Origin: an uncultured Oscillospiraceae bacterium
GTDB taxonomy: Bacteria > Bacillota_A > Clostridia > Oscillospirales > Oscillospiraceae
DNA length: 45,799 bases
Assembly: GCA_900762245.1 (NCBI GenBank)
Contig: CAAFFR010000157.1
Span: 1 to 45,799, forward strand
Direction of reading: 5' to 3'
The notes below the pieces were generated by a model. The model was not told the DNA's origin, ran no database searches, and worked only from the letters and a program-made list of their open reading frames with translations. Positions 32,530 through 41,105 of this stretch are shown in pieces (positions within the stretch are counted from its first letter, which is position 1; each line of letters starts with the position of its first letter). Made by a program: the position numbers and the translations under genes.

Positions 32530-33699
32530 TCATTTCACTGCCTTGCCCATGAGATAGACGGCGCTGACCTGGATATCGTCATCGAAGATCACCAGGTCTG
32601 CATCGGCGCCTACGGTGATCTCTCCCTTGATACCGGCATAGCCGCAGTGACGGGCCGGGGTCTTGGTGGCCATGCGGACTGCGCCCCACAGGGGGACGCC
32701 TGCCTGCTTGTACACGGTGCGCACCAGACGGTCGCCGGTGGCAACACTGCCCAGGAAGCAGTTTCTTGCCGGAGGCTTGCAGACACCGTCCTCAATAAAG
32801 ACCTGCAGCTTCATGGGACCGAAATCCGCCTCGTATTCTCCCTCAGGGAAACCGCCCAAAGGACCGCAGTCGGAAACCAGCATCAGCTTATCGTAGCCCT
32901 TGCATTTCACTGCCAGCTTGATGAGTTCCGGAGGCAGATGGCATCCGTCGCAGATAATTTCCACATCCAGATCATCAAACAGCAAGCCTGCCTCCACCAG
33001 ACCGCCCCGGCGAAAGCCGTTATCCCGGGTGACGGTAGACATAACACTGTACAAATGGACCACACAGGAATAGCCATTGCGCATGGCCTCCTCCACATCC
33101 GCCACGGTGGCATTGGAATGGCCCATACAGCCGGTGATACCCGCCGCTCTCAGGGCCCGGCCAAATTCCATGCCGCCCTCCAGCTCGGGAGCAGCCATCC
33201 AGCGGTTGACGATACCCTTGGCTTCCTTCAGGGCAGGTTCATAAATGTCCTTTGTGATGACGGGTGCCTTGGCATCCCCAACCTTCATATCCGGATGGGG
33301 CTGGGTCAGAGGGCCTTCCATAAAATAACCCAGATGATGGGGCAGGTCTTCCCGCTTGTCGATTTCTTCCTTGATGGTCCGCAGCTGCCGGATCTGCTCC
33401 GGGTCAATGGTACCTGGGGTCGGGGTCAGGGCGGTGACACCGTGACTCAGATGCATCTGCATTGCCTTGATGTGCTGCTCCAAGTCCGTGCTCATAAAGC
33501 TGCCGCCGCCACCGCCGTGGCAGTGGACATCAATAAAGCCGGGGGACAGATACTTGCCGCAGCAGTCGATGACGGTGTCCGCCTCCGGTGCTGCACCGGT
33601 GCCGTAACGGACGATTTTGCCGTTCTCTTCCAGCAGCCAGCCCTGAGGCAGCAGGCGGTCAGCCAGAACCAGGGTCGCATTGGTAAATACTTGTGCCAT
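32530..33699 (-). CDS. nagA: N-acetylglucosamine-6-phosphate deacetylase
   Basis: The 389-residue cytoplasmic enzyme converts GlcNAc-6-P to glucosamine-6-P and acetate. Amidohydrolase motifs are DVHCHGGGGG, the metal/substrate site CMGHSNAT, DGCHLPPE, and LVSDCGPLGG with the catalytic Asp. The length is typical. AGGAG lies eight bases before ATG 33699. It is 16 bases downstream of the epimerase-like gene and is followed by a terminator, so the two form an operon. No nagB or GlcNAc transporter is in the window. Confidence 0.95.
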   Translation of the reverse strand: MAQVFTNATLVLADRLLPQGWLLEENGKIVRYGTGAAPEADTVIDCCGKYLSPGFIDVHCHGGGGGSFMSTDLEQHIKAMQMHLSHGVTALTPTPGTIDPEQIRQLRTIKEEIDKREDLPHHLGYFMEGPLTQPHPDMKVGDAKAPVITKDIYEPALKEAKGIVNRWMAAPELEGGMEFGRALRAAGITGCMGHSNATVADVEEAMRNGYSCVVHLYSVMSTVTRDNGFRRGGLVEAGLLFDDLDVEIICDGCHLPPELIKLAVKCKGYDKLMLVSDCGPLGGFPEGEYEADFGPMKLQVFIEDGVCKPPARNCFLGSVATGDRLVRTVYKQAGVPLWGAVRMATKTPARHCGYAGIKGEITVGADADLVIFDDDIQVSAVYLMGKAVK

Positions 33700-33715
33700 A
33701 ATTTTTTCTCCTTAC

Positions 33716-34543
33716 TCAGTCAGTTTCCGGCCGCAGCCGTACAAATGCTTCCTTTTTCTGCCCGGGCAGCAGGGTCAGATAATTGCCCGTATTCAATCCA
33801 TTGGCGCTGCCGTTCACCGGCTCCACACACAGGAAACGCTTTCCCGCCTGTGCCCACAGCACATGGGTGTGGAAGCTCTCGTCAAATTCCATGGTCAGCT
33901 TTCTCCCATCTTTCCAGCTGAGCACCGTAGGACCTGTCACGCCCATGAGGGCTGCTCCCGTCTCCGGGGCACCGGGAGCCATGGTCACGCCAACGCTGCC
34001 GCTTCCGAAGGGCTTCTCCCCCACTGCAAAATCAAACAAAGTCTTTGCTGTGGTATCCACCCGGATGTTTTCCGGGTTATCCGTCAGGAAATAGGGATGG
34101 AAACCGTAATTATAGGGCATGGGCTTTTCATCCAGATTTTCATAGGTCTGCCCGATGGTCAGACTGCCCGCCTCCGCAGAAATGGTCAGGGTGACCCGGA
34201 ACCGGAAGGGGTAAGCTTCCAGGGTCTGCCCATTGCTTTCCAGCACCAGACGCAGGGTATCCTCCCTGTGCTCCGCCACCTGCCAGGCGCTGGTATGGGC
34301 AAAGCCGTGGATCGCCATGGCGTATTCCTTATCCTCCCAGGTATACACACCATTCTGAAGCCGCCCGAAAATGGGAAACAGGAACGGAATGCCGCACCGG
34401 GGGCGTTCGGAAGAATTCAGATTCTCCTGATCCCGGTATAAAAAATCCATCCCATTCTTCTGCAGCCCCACCACAGTGGCACCCTTCTCCGGCAGGATCA
34501 CCGCCCGAAGCCCGGCACCGTCTGTAATGACATATTCTCGCAT
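33716..34543 (-). CDS. Aldose 1-epimerase family protein (LacX/YeaD-like)
   Basis: The 275-residue beta-sandwich protein probably interconverts sugar anomers or binds a sugar phosphate. Motifs are GIPFLFPIFGRL near the N-terminus, the catalytic-type His in AIHGFAHTSAW and NYGFHPYF, and a Glu near the C-terminus (LCVEPVNG). These fit the mutarotase superfamily. Co-transcription with nagA suggests a hexosamine or hexose role. The ATG lies after AAAAGGGGG. Confidence 0.85.
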   Translation of the reverse strand: MREYVITDGAGLRAVILPEKGATVVGLQKNGMDFLYRDQENLNSSERPRCGIPFLFPIFGRLQNGVYTWEDKEYAMAIHGFAHTSAWQVAEHREDTLRLVLESNGQTLEAYPFRFRVTLTISAEAGSLTIGQTYENLDEKPMPYNYGFHPYFLTDNPENIRVDTTAKTLFDFAVGEKPFGSGSVGVTMAPGAPETGAALMGVTGPTVLSWKDGRKLTMEFDESFHTHVLWAQAGKRFLCVEPVNGSANGLNTGNYLTLLPGQKKEAFVRLRPETD

Positions 34544-34729
34544 CCGTATCCCCCTTTTGTGATTTTTAACATGACCCTATAGTATCATTATTACTGAAAA
34601 ACTGCAACCACTCTTTTTGCAATCCACCGTTCCATGCATGTCGAAAATATACAACAGAAATATTCATCACCCCTCTCCTTTTAGTTTAATTATACAAAAT
34701 ATGTGGCTTTTTTTGTACATCTTCGTTGA

Positions 34730-34758
34730 TTGCCGTCATCTTTCCCCTGTGCTATAAT
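34730..34758 (+). promoter_or_regulatory. Sigma-A promoter of the AfuA-type importer operon
   Basis: -35 TTGCCG (34730-34735), 17-base spacer, perfect -10 TATAAT (34753-34758). Confidence 0.78.
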
Positions 34759-34767
34759 AGCTTTATT

Positions 34768-34815
34768 GAAGATAGACAACACCATCTTCAAATTCTCTGC
34801 CGTTTTCGGCAGAAT
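34768..34815 (+). promoter_or_regulatory. Two hairpins in the importer leader
   Basis: Hairpin one pairs GAAGAT (34768) with ATCTTC (34784). Hairpin two pairs CTGCCG with CGGCAG around TTTT (34797-34812), with flanking ATTCT/AGAAT pairing, six bases before the ribosome site. They may control message stability or translation. No riboswitch class is recognised. Confidence 0.45.
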
Positions 34816-34834
34816 GAAACAGGAGGAAACAAAA

Positions 34835-35911
34835 ATGAAAAAGATCCTTGCTCTGCTGCTGGCTCTGATTATGGTCCTGAGTCTGGCTGCCTGCGGTGAA
34901 AAGGCTCCCGCCGAGACCGAAGCTCCCAAGGCTGAGGCACAGGCTCCCGTTGAGGAAGCCCCCGCTGCTCCCGCTGAGAAGACCCCCGAGGATTACACCG
35001 GTAATCTGGTCGTTTACTCCCCCCACGATGCAGACCCCCTGAACGCAGGTGTTGCCCTGTTCCAGGCTGCATATCCCAACATCAATGTCGAAGTCATCGC
35101 TGCCGGTACCGGCGAGCTGTGCCAGAGAGTGGTTGCTGAATCCGAGAATCCCCAGGGCGACGTCCTGTGGGGCGGCGGTGCAGATACTCTGGCTGCTTAC
35201 GTTGACTACTTTGCTGCTTACGTCTGCGCCAACGATGATGTCATCGGCGACGCTTACAAGGACGCTGCTGACCTGTGGATCGGCGAATCCCCCCTGCCCA
35301 TGGTCATCATCTACAACAAGACCCTCATCGACGAAGCTGACGTTCCCACCACCTGGGAAGGCCTGTGCGACGAAGCTCTGAAGGGCAAGATTGCTTACGC
35401 ATCTCCCGCCAAGTCCGGCTCCGCTTACACCCAGCTGTGCACCATGCTGTTCAGCCAGCCCACTCTGGACGAAGGCTGGGCCATGGTTGAGAAGTTCATC
35501 GCCAACCTGGACGGCAAGATTCAGGATTCCTCCGGTAACTGCCACAAGCTGGTCGCCGCCGGTGAATATGCCATCGGCGTCACCATCGAGAAGTCCGCTG
35601 TCCTGTATAACGACAACCCTGACATCGGCTACATCTACCCCGCCAAGAACTCCGCAGTTCCCGACGGTGTTGCTCTGATCAAGGGCTGCCCCAACGAAGA
35701 GAACGCCAAGCTGTTCATCGACTTCGTCACCGGTATGGAGTGCCAGAAGGATCAGAACCAGACCTGGAAGCGCCGTCCCGTCCGCAGCGACCTGGCTCCC
35801 GAGGGTCTGTGCGAGCTGTCCACTCTGGACCTGGGCGACTACGACTTCGCCTACGCTGCCAACAACAAGGAATCCATCGTTGAGAAGTGGAATGACCTGA
35901 CTGTCGGCTAA
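34835..35911 (+). CDS. AfuA/FbpA-superfamily ABC transporter substrate-binding lipoprotein
   Basis: The 358-residue lipoprotein has the signal MKKILALLLALIMVLSLAAC and an Ala/Glu/Pro linker. A class II binding fold follows (NLVVYSPHDADPLNAGV, then PLPMVIIYNKTLI and VPTTWEGL). The paired C-lobe tyrosines that hold Fe(III) in FbpA are not present. The equivalent stretch reads VAAGEYAIGVTIEKSA. This argues against iron and for an anion such as a sugar phosphate, as shown for AfuA of Actinobacillus. The codons are strongly biased, a sign of high expression. ATG 34835 is chosen for the AGGAGG and signal peptide. A terminator follows at 35931. Confidence 0.88.
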   Translation: MKKILALLLALIMVLSLAACGEKAPAETEAPKAEAQAPVEEAPAAPAEKTPEDYTGNLVVYSPHDADPLNAGVALFQAAYPNINVEVIAAGTGELCQRVVAESENPQGDVLWGGGADTLAAYVDYFAAYVCANDDVIGDAYKDAADLWIGESPLPMVIIYNKTLIDEADVPTTWEGLCDEALKGKIAYASPAKSGSAYTQLCTMLFSQPTLDEGWAMVEKFIANLDGKIQDSSGNCHKLVAAGEYAIGVTIEKSAVLYNDNPDIGYIYPAKNSAVPDGVALIKGCPNEENAKLFIDFVTGMECQKDQNQTWKRRPVRSDLAPEGLCELSTLDLGDYDFAYAANNKESIVEKWNDLTVG

Positions 35912-35930
35912 TATTACAGTTTCAAAGGGA

Positions 35931-35956
35931 GGGAGTCCCCACGGGGACTCCCTTTT
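35931..35956 (+). terminator. Partial terminator after the binding-protein gene
   Basis: A perfect 10-bp stem (35931-35940 with 35943-35952) has a 2-base centre and is followed by TTTT. It probably allows limited readthrough into the ATPase and permease genes. Confidence 0.85.
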
Positions 35957-36062
35957 CCTGAATGATATCTGTTTTGTACCATTGAGAAAAAGCATTTTTC
36001 CAAAATGTTTTTTCTGAGCTGTACACGCTACGCATTTCTAGCATAAAGAGAGGACGATTTTT

Positions 36063-37139
36063 ATGAGCAACGAAGTCATTATCAAGGATGCAGTAAAACG
36101 TTACGGTGATTTTACCGCATTGAACGGTGTTTCTCTGGACATCCGGGAGGGCGAATTTTTCACCCTGCTGGGCCCCTCCGGCTGCGGCAAGACCACGCTG
36201 CTGCGTATGATCGCAGGCTTCAACTCCATAGAAGGCGGCGATTTCTATTTCGGCGAAAAGCGTATCAACGATGTGGCCGCCCACAAGCGGGACATCGGCA
36301 TGGTGTTCCAGAATTATGCCATCTTCCCCCATCTGACAGTGCGGGAAAACGTTGCTTACGGCCTGAAAGCCCGGAAGACTCCCAAAGCGGAGATTGAAAG
36401 CCGGGTAGCGGAAGCCCTGGAGCTGGTGCAGATCGCCCATCTGGCAGACCGAAAGCCCAACGAACTGTCCGGCGGCCAGCAGCAGCGTGTGGCACTGGCC
36501 CGTGCCTTCGTCATCGAGCCCAGTGTTCTGCTGATGGACGAGCCTCTGTCCAATCTGGATGCCAAGCTCCGTGTCCAGATGCGTACCGTCATCAAGAAGC
36601 TCCAGCGCCGTCTGGGCATCACCACCATCTATGTCACCCATGACCAGGAGGAGGCCCTTGCCATCTCCGACCGGATCGCCGTCATGAAGGACGGCAACAT
36701 CATGCAGATCGGCACTCCCAACGAGATCTATGCCAAGCCCCAGAATCCCTTTGTTGCCGGCTTCATCGGTGTCAGCAACTTCATGGACTGCGATGTTAAG
36801 GGCGGTGAACAGGGTCTCGCCGATGTGACCATTCAGGGAGAGCTTTCCATTCAGATTCCCGTCCGGAAGGCCTATTCCGGCCCGGGCAAGATCTCTGCCC
36901 GTCCCGAGCAGCTGTTCTTCAGCGAAAGCGGCATGCCCGGCAAGATCCTGTTCTCCACCTTCCTGGGTGACTTCATCGAATACGAAGTGGAGCTGGACAA
37001 CGGTCAGAGCCTCATCGTCAACGAATACACCAAGGACACCACCGAAGTCCATGTAGACGGCGAACGGGTACACCTGAGTTTTGATCCTGCCCGTATCAGC
37101 CTCTACAATGCAGACACCGAGGAGGTGCTTTCCCAGTGA
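36063..37139 (+). CDS. ABC transporter ATP-binding protein (AfuC/PotA-like)
   Basis: The 358-residue ATPase powers the importer. Walker A is GPSGCGKTTLL, the Q-loop VFQNYAIFPH, the signature LSGGQQQRVALARAF, Walker B LLMDEPLSNLD, and the H-loop YVTHDQEEA. A C-terminal TOBE-type domain follows (SARPEQLFF). It overlaps the permease start by four bases. Confidence 0.95.
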   Translation: MSNEVIIKDAVKRYGDFTALNGVSLDIREGEFFTLLGPSGCGKTTLLRMIAGFNSIEGGDFYFGEKRINDVAAHKRDIGMVFQNYAIFPHLTVRENVAYGLKARKTPKAEIESRVAEALELVQIAHLADRKPNELSGGQQQRVALARAFVIEPSVLLMDEPLSNLDAKLRVQMRTVIKKLQRRLGITTIYVTHDQEEALAISDRIAVMKDGNIMQIGTPNEIYAKPQNPFVAGFIGVSNFMDCDVKGGEQGLADVTIQGELSIQIPVRKAYSGPGKISARPEQLFFSESGMPGKILFSTFLGDFIEYEVELDNGQSLIVNEYTKDTTEVHVDGERVHLSFDPARISLYNADTEEVLSQ

Positions 37140-38794
37140 AAGAACGGTTGGGAAAAGTCAAGCTTGACTTCTGGTTCTTTACCAAATTCTTCGTTATCCT
37201 CAGCATGTGTCTGTTCATCGTGTACCCTTTCTACACGATTCTGACCAAGAGTGTCTTCTCCAATAAGGTGGAAGGCCTGACCCTGTATAACTTCGTCCGG
37301 TTCTTCACCAAGCCCTATTACTATCAGACTCTGATCCGTTCTCTGGTGGTCTGCGGTGTCACGGTGATCACCACCACCATCATTGGCGTGCCCATTGCCT
37401 ATGTGATGACCCGCTACAACATTGCGGGCAAGCAGCTGCTGCACATCTTCATCATCATGAGCCTTATGAGCCCGCCCTTCATCGGCGCCTACTCCTGGAT
37501 CATCCTCATGGGCCGCAACGGTCTGGTAGCCAAGCTCTTTAAGCTCTTCGGCGCTACCGCACCCACCATTTATGGACGGGAAGGCATTATCTTCGTCTTC
37601 ACCCTCCATCTGTTCCCCTATATCTATCTGTATACCTCCGGCGCTATGAATTCCATCGACGCTTCCCTGGAAGAAGCAGCCGAGAATCTGGGCATGAGCA
37701 AGCTCAAGCGCATCTGGACCATCACCCTGCCCGTCATCCTGCCCTCCATTCTGGCAGGCTGCGTCATGGTGTTCATGACCGCGCTGGCTGACTTCGGCAC
37801 CCCCATGCTGCTGGGCGAAGGCTATACCGTCCTGCCCGTGCTGGTGTACAATGAGTACATGTCCGAAAGTGCCGTCAACCCCTACATGGCCTCGGCCCTG
37901 TCCGTCATCATCGTCTTCTGTTCTCTGGCAGTGCTGACCTTCCAGAAGCTGGTCATCGACAAGCGCAACTACCAGATGTCCTCCCTCCGCCCTCCTCAGG
38001 AAACGGAGCTCCACGGCTGGAAGCGGTTCCTGGTATCCCTGCCCATCTACATTGTGGTATTCCTGGCCTTCCTTCCCCAGCTCGTAGTTGTCTGCCAGTC
38101 CTTCGTGGAGCGCAGCTTCTCCGGCATGGTCAAAGGCATCAACCTGAACAACTATAAGGCCATCCTCTCCCGCCTTGGCACCAACATCCGCAACACCTAT
38201 GTCTTCTCTCTGGTGGCCATTGTCTTCATCATCATTCTGGGCATTCTGGTATCCTATATCCTGGTGCGGAAGAAGGGCAAGGTGGCAAGCCTCATCGATA
38301 CCCTCATCATGTTCCCCTATGTCATCCCCGGCTCTGTTCTGGGTATCGGCCTGATCGTTGCCTTTAACCGCAAGCCTATGATTTTGGTGGGCACCTCTGC
38401 CATCATGATCATTTCCTACATCGTCCGCAAACTGCCCTACACGGTGCGTTCCGGTTCTGCATTCCTATACCAGATGGACCCCTCGGTGGAGGAAGCTTCC
38501 ATCAACCTGGGGGTGTCCCCCATGAAGACCTTCTTCACCGTGACCGCCCGGATGATGCTGCCGGGTGTCATGTCCGGTGCCGTCTTAAGCTGGATCACCT
38601 GCATTAACGAGCTGTCCAGTTCCATCATGCTCTACTCCGGCAAGACCTCCACCATCGCCGTTGCCATCTATCAGGAAGTCACCCGTATGTCCGACGGCAC
38701 CGCCGGTGCTCTGGCTACCATCCTTACCGTCACCACCATCATCTCCCTGCTGATCGTGTTCCGCCTGACGAAGGGAAAGGTGAAGATCGTATGA
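37136..38794 (+). CDS. AfuB/FbpB-type fused ABC transporter permease
   Basis: The 552-residue protein carries two six-helix permease units in tandem, with GTG start at 37136 and GGAGGTG upstream. There are two EAA loops, EEAAENLGMSKLKRIWTITL and EEASINLGVSPMKTFFTVTA. Fused double permeases are typical of the FbpB/AfuB/PhnV group. It is translationally coupled to the ATPase (GTGA overlap) and to the phosphatase gene (ATGA overlap), which ties the phosphatase to the imported compound. Confidence 0.94.
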   Translation: MKERLGKVKLDFWFFTKFFVILSMCLFIVYPFYTILTKSVFSNKVEGLTLYNFVRFFTKPYYYQTLIRSLVVCGVTVITTTIIGVPIAYVMTRYNIAGKQLLHIFIIMSLMSPPFIGAYSWIILMGRNGLVAKLFKLFGATAPTIYGREGIIFVFTLHLFPYIYLYTSGAMNSIDASLEEAAENLGMSKLKRIWTITLPVILPSILAGCVMVFMTALADFGTPMLLGEGYTVLPVLVYNEYMSESAVNPYMASALSVIIVFCSLAVLTFQKLVIDKRNYQMSSLRPPQETELHGWKRFLVSLPIYIVVFLAFLPQLVVVCQSFVERSFSGMVKGINLNNYKAILSRLGTNIRNTYVFSLVAIVFIIILGILVSYILVRKKGKVASLIDTLIMFPYVIPGSVLGIGLIVAFNRKPMILVGTSAIMIISYIVRKLPYTVRSGSAFLYQMDPSVEEASINLGVSPMKTFFTVTARMMLPGVMSGAVLSWITCINELSSSIMLYSGKTSTIAVAIYQEVTRMSDGTAGALATILTVTTIISLLIVFRLTKGKVKIV

Positions 38795-39399
38795 TCCGCA
38801 ACATCCTTTTCGACATGGGAAACGTCCTGATCCATTTCGACCGGAATGCCTTTCTGAACCGGCTTGCTGTTTCTGAGGAAGAAAAGCAGCTTCTGATGCG
38901 GGAGGTATTCTTAAGCGTGGAATGGGTGCAAATGGACCGGGGCACCCTGACAGAGCCGGAAGCAGAGGTCCTCATATGCAGGCGGCTGCCGGAACACCTC
39001 CACGAGGCTGTCCATGCGCTGGTATCTCTCTGGGACGAGCCTATGCTTCCCATCTGCGGCATGGCGGAGCTTGTGCAGGAGTTGAAAGAAAAGGGCTATG
39101 GTATTTACCTGCTGTCCAACGCCAGCCTCCGCCAGCATGAATACTGGCCCAAAATCCCCGGCTGGCAGTATTTTGACGGCAAGCTGATCTCCGCCGATGA
39201 AAAGGTTATGAAGCCCCATCCGGATTACTACCGTCTGGCATTGGAGCGCTTCGGTCTGAAAGCCGAAGAGAGCTTTTTCATCGACGATGTTCCTGCCAAC
39301 ATTGAAGGTGCCCTCTACTGCGGCATCCCCGGTACCGTCTTCCATGGCGATGTGACCTTGCTGCGCCGGCAGATGCAGCAGGCAGGTATCTCTGTATAA
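38791..39399 (+). CDS. HAD-IA phosphatase, YihX-like (sugar-phosphate phosphatase)
   Basis: The 202-residue hydrolase has motif I FDMGNVLIHFD. The nucleophile Asp is followed by Gly-Asn, as in E. coli YihX, a glucose-1-phosphate phosphatase. Motif II is LLSNAS, motif III Lys is in KVMKPHPDYY, and motif IV is FIDDVPANIEGA. The four-base overlap with the permease and the mutase gene downstream suggest it handles an imported or derived sugar phosphate (inference). Confidence 0.9.
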   Translation: MIRNILFDMGNVLIHFDRNAFLNRLAVSEEEKQLLMREVFLSVEWVQMDRGTLTEPEAEVLICRRLPEHLHEAVHALVSLWDEPMLPICGMAELVQELKEKGYGIYLLSNASLRQHEYWPKIPGWQYFDGKLISADEKVMKPHPDYYRLALERFGLKAEESFFIDDVPANIEGALYCGIPGTVFHGDVTLLRRQMQQAGISV

Positions 39400-39412
39400 A
39401 CCATAAAACAGC

Positions 39413-39443
39413 AAATTACCCCCGGCATTGCCGGGGGTAATTT
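39413..39443 (+). terminator. Strong intercistronic hairpin
   Basis: A 15-bp perfect stem (39413-39427 with 39429-39443) has practically no loop and no T-run. It may be a processing or stabilising element, or a weak terminator, between the HAD and mutase genes. Confidence 0.6.
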
Positions 39444-39464
39444 CAAAAAGGAAAGAGGAATACT

Positions 39465-40877
39465 ATGGTCAAATTCGGCACCGGCGGATGGCGTGCCATC
39501 ATCGCCGACGGCTTTACCAAGGAAAATATCCGCCTGCTGACCGCAGGCCTGTGCGCCCTGATGGAAAAAGAGGGCCACAGCGGCAGTGTGGTATGTCTTG
39601 GCTACGACCGACGCTTTCTGTCCAAGGAATCCATGTTCTGGGCAGCTGAAGTTCTGGCAGGTTACGGCTTCCGGCCCTATATTATTAACCGTTCCGTCCC
39701 CACCCCTTTGGTCATGTTCACCGTGAAGCGGATGGGTTTGCCCTACGGCATGGCCATCACCGCCAGCCATAACCCCGCCATTTACAACGGCATTAAGGTC
39801 TTCACCGCAGGGGGCCGGGATGCGGACCAGACTGTCACCCGGAAGATTGAAGCGGAAATCGAAAAGCTGCGCCCAGAAGAAATCCTGAGCATTCCCTACG
39901 CAGAGGCTCTGGCTTCCGGCCTGATTCGGGAGGGCTATCCCTTCAACGAGTACATTGACAGCATTCTGGACATGGTGGAGATCGGCATGATCCAGTCCGC
40001 CCGGCTGCGGATCGCCATTGATCCCATGTACGGTGTCAGCTACAACAGCCTGCAAACCATCCTCCTGACCTGCCGCTGTGATGTGAATGTGATCCACGAG
40101 CAGCACGACACCCTCTTCGGCGGCCGGATGCCAGCCCCCAATGAAGAAGCGCTGAAGCTGCTGTCCAATTATGTGGTAGAGAACCGGTGCAACCTTGGCA
40201 TCGCCACCGACGGCGATGCGGACCGGCTGGGTGTCATCGACGAAACCGGCCAGTATCTCCATGCCAACACCCTTCTGGTGCTGCTGTATTACTATTTCCT
40301 CCAGTACTGCGGCTGGCGGGGACCATGCGTCCGCAACAATTCCACCACCCACCTGCTGGACCGGGTGGCTGCGGATTTCGGTGAGGAATGCCACGAAGTG
40401 CCGGTTGGTTTCAAGTATGTTTCTGCCAAAATGGAGGAAACCGGGGCCATCATCGGCGGCGAATCCTCCGGCGGTATGGCGGTCAAGGGCCACATCCCCG
40501 GCAAAGACGGCATTTATGCCGCCGCACTGCTGGTGGAAATGCTGGCTGTCACCGGAAAATCCGTATCCCAGCTCTACCGGGAGATTACCCATCGCTATGG
40601 CACACTGCACTATGAAGAAGTGTCCTGCAAGATGACACCCCAGCGGAAAGCGGAACTGCAAAAACTGGTCTTTGAAGACGGACTGCTTCCCACTTTTGTG
40701 GAAACCGTGGTAAAAATCAACCGGGAAGACGGCTGCAAGGTCTATTTCGAAGACGGAAGCTGGGTAATCTTCCGTTTCTCCGGCACTGAGCCCCTCCTGC
40801 GCATCGCCGCAGAGGGCAATACCCCTCAGCAGGCCAAGAACTACGTTCAGCTTTGGCGCTCCCTGCTGGAATTGTAA
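39465..40877 (+). CDS. Phosphoglucomutase/phosphomannomutase family enzyme
   Basis: The 470-residue alpha-D-phosphohexomutase has the catalytic Ser in TASHNPAIYNGIK, the Mg loop DGDADRLG, the sugar-binding loop GGESSGGMAVKGH, and the phosphate-binding loop RFSGTEPLLRI. All four family motifs are present. It interconverts hexose 1- and 6-phosphates. It is last in the importer operon. The ribosome site is GAGG upstream of ATG 39465. Glucose versus mannose specificity is not decided. Confidence 0.94.
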   Translation: MVKFGTGGWRAIIADGFTKENIRLLTAGLCALMEKEGHSGSVVCLGYDRRFLSKESMFWAAEVLAGYGFRPYIINRSVPTPLVMFTVKRMGLPYGMAITASHNPAIYNGIKVFTAGGRDADQTVTRKIEAEIEKLRPEEILSIPYAEALASGLIREGYPFNEYIDSILDMVEIGMIQSARLRIAIDPMYGVSYNSLQTILLTCRCDVNVIHEQHDTLFGGRMPAPNEEALKLLSNYVVENRCNLGIATDGDADRLGVIDETGQYLHANTLLVLLYYYFLQYCGWRGPCVRNNSTTHLLDRVAADFGEECHEVPVGFKYVSAKMEETGAIIGGESSGGMAVKGHIPGKDGIYAAALLVEMLAVTGKSVSQLYREITHRYGTLHYEEVSCKMTPQRKAELQKLVFEDGLLPTFVETVVKINREDGCKVYFEDGSWVIFRFSGTEPLLRIAAEGNTPQQAKNYVQLWRSLLEL

Positions 40878-40913
40878 ATGGGCATTTGCCGTGCTGTGGC
40901 GCGGGAGCGCCCC

Positions 40914-41036
40914 TTGCCTCCCTCTTTGAGGGAGGTGGCAAAAATCTTTGATTTTTGACGGAGGGAGTGTCCTATCTTATGGCGTACACTCCCCCAGTCA
41001 CGGCTTACGCCGTGCCAGCCCCCTCAGTGAGGGGGC
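40914..41036. repeat. Multi-stem intergenic repeat element
   Basis: Four inverted repeats follow each other. They are TTGCC-TCCCTC with its complement (40914-40941), GGGAGTGT/ACACTCCC (40963-40993), CACGGC/GCCGTG (40999-41014), and GCCCCCTC/GAGGGGGC (41018-41036). The pattern resembles dispersed repeats common in Oscillospirales intergenic regions. That comparison is from memory. Confidence 0.6.
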
Positions 41037-41070
41037 CGAGGTACCGCACGATCAATTACGATTTACCAAA

Positions 41071-41100
41071 ACCAGCCAGACAGTTTTCTGTCCGGCTGGT
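41071..41100 (-). terminator. Bidirectional terminator after niaR
   Basis: A 13-bp stem with one mismatch (41071-41083 with 41088-41100) and TTTT loop. TTTT follows on the minus strand and CATTTTT on the plus strand. Confidence 0.75.
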
Positions 41101-41105
41101 CATTT

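Larger units (their letters stand above)
34544..34834. other. 291-base intergenic region with promoter and structured leader
   Basis: The first ~185 bases are AT-rich and carry no clear gene. The region then holds the promoter at 34730-34758, two leader hairpins and the ribosome site AGGAGG (34821-34826). A minus-strand promoter for the epimerase-nagA operon is expected near 34,570-34,650 but no strong match was found. Confidence 0.6.
40878..41105. other. 228-base intergenic region, almost all repeats
   Basis: After the mutase stop, the region is filled by a multi-hairpin repeat (40914-41036) and a terminator shared by the convergent niaR gene. No coding frame is supported. Confidence 0.6.

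Noticed and set aside
34835..35911. Iron(III)-binding protein call
   Set aside because: The C-lobe tyrosine pair of FbpA is not visible, no Fur-like box was seen, and the operon encodes sugar-phosphate enzymes.
34763..35995. 410-codon minus-strand frame opposite the AfuA-type gene
   Set aside because: No ribosome site and no recognisable domain. It is explained by codon bias of the plus-strand gene.
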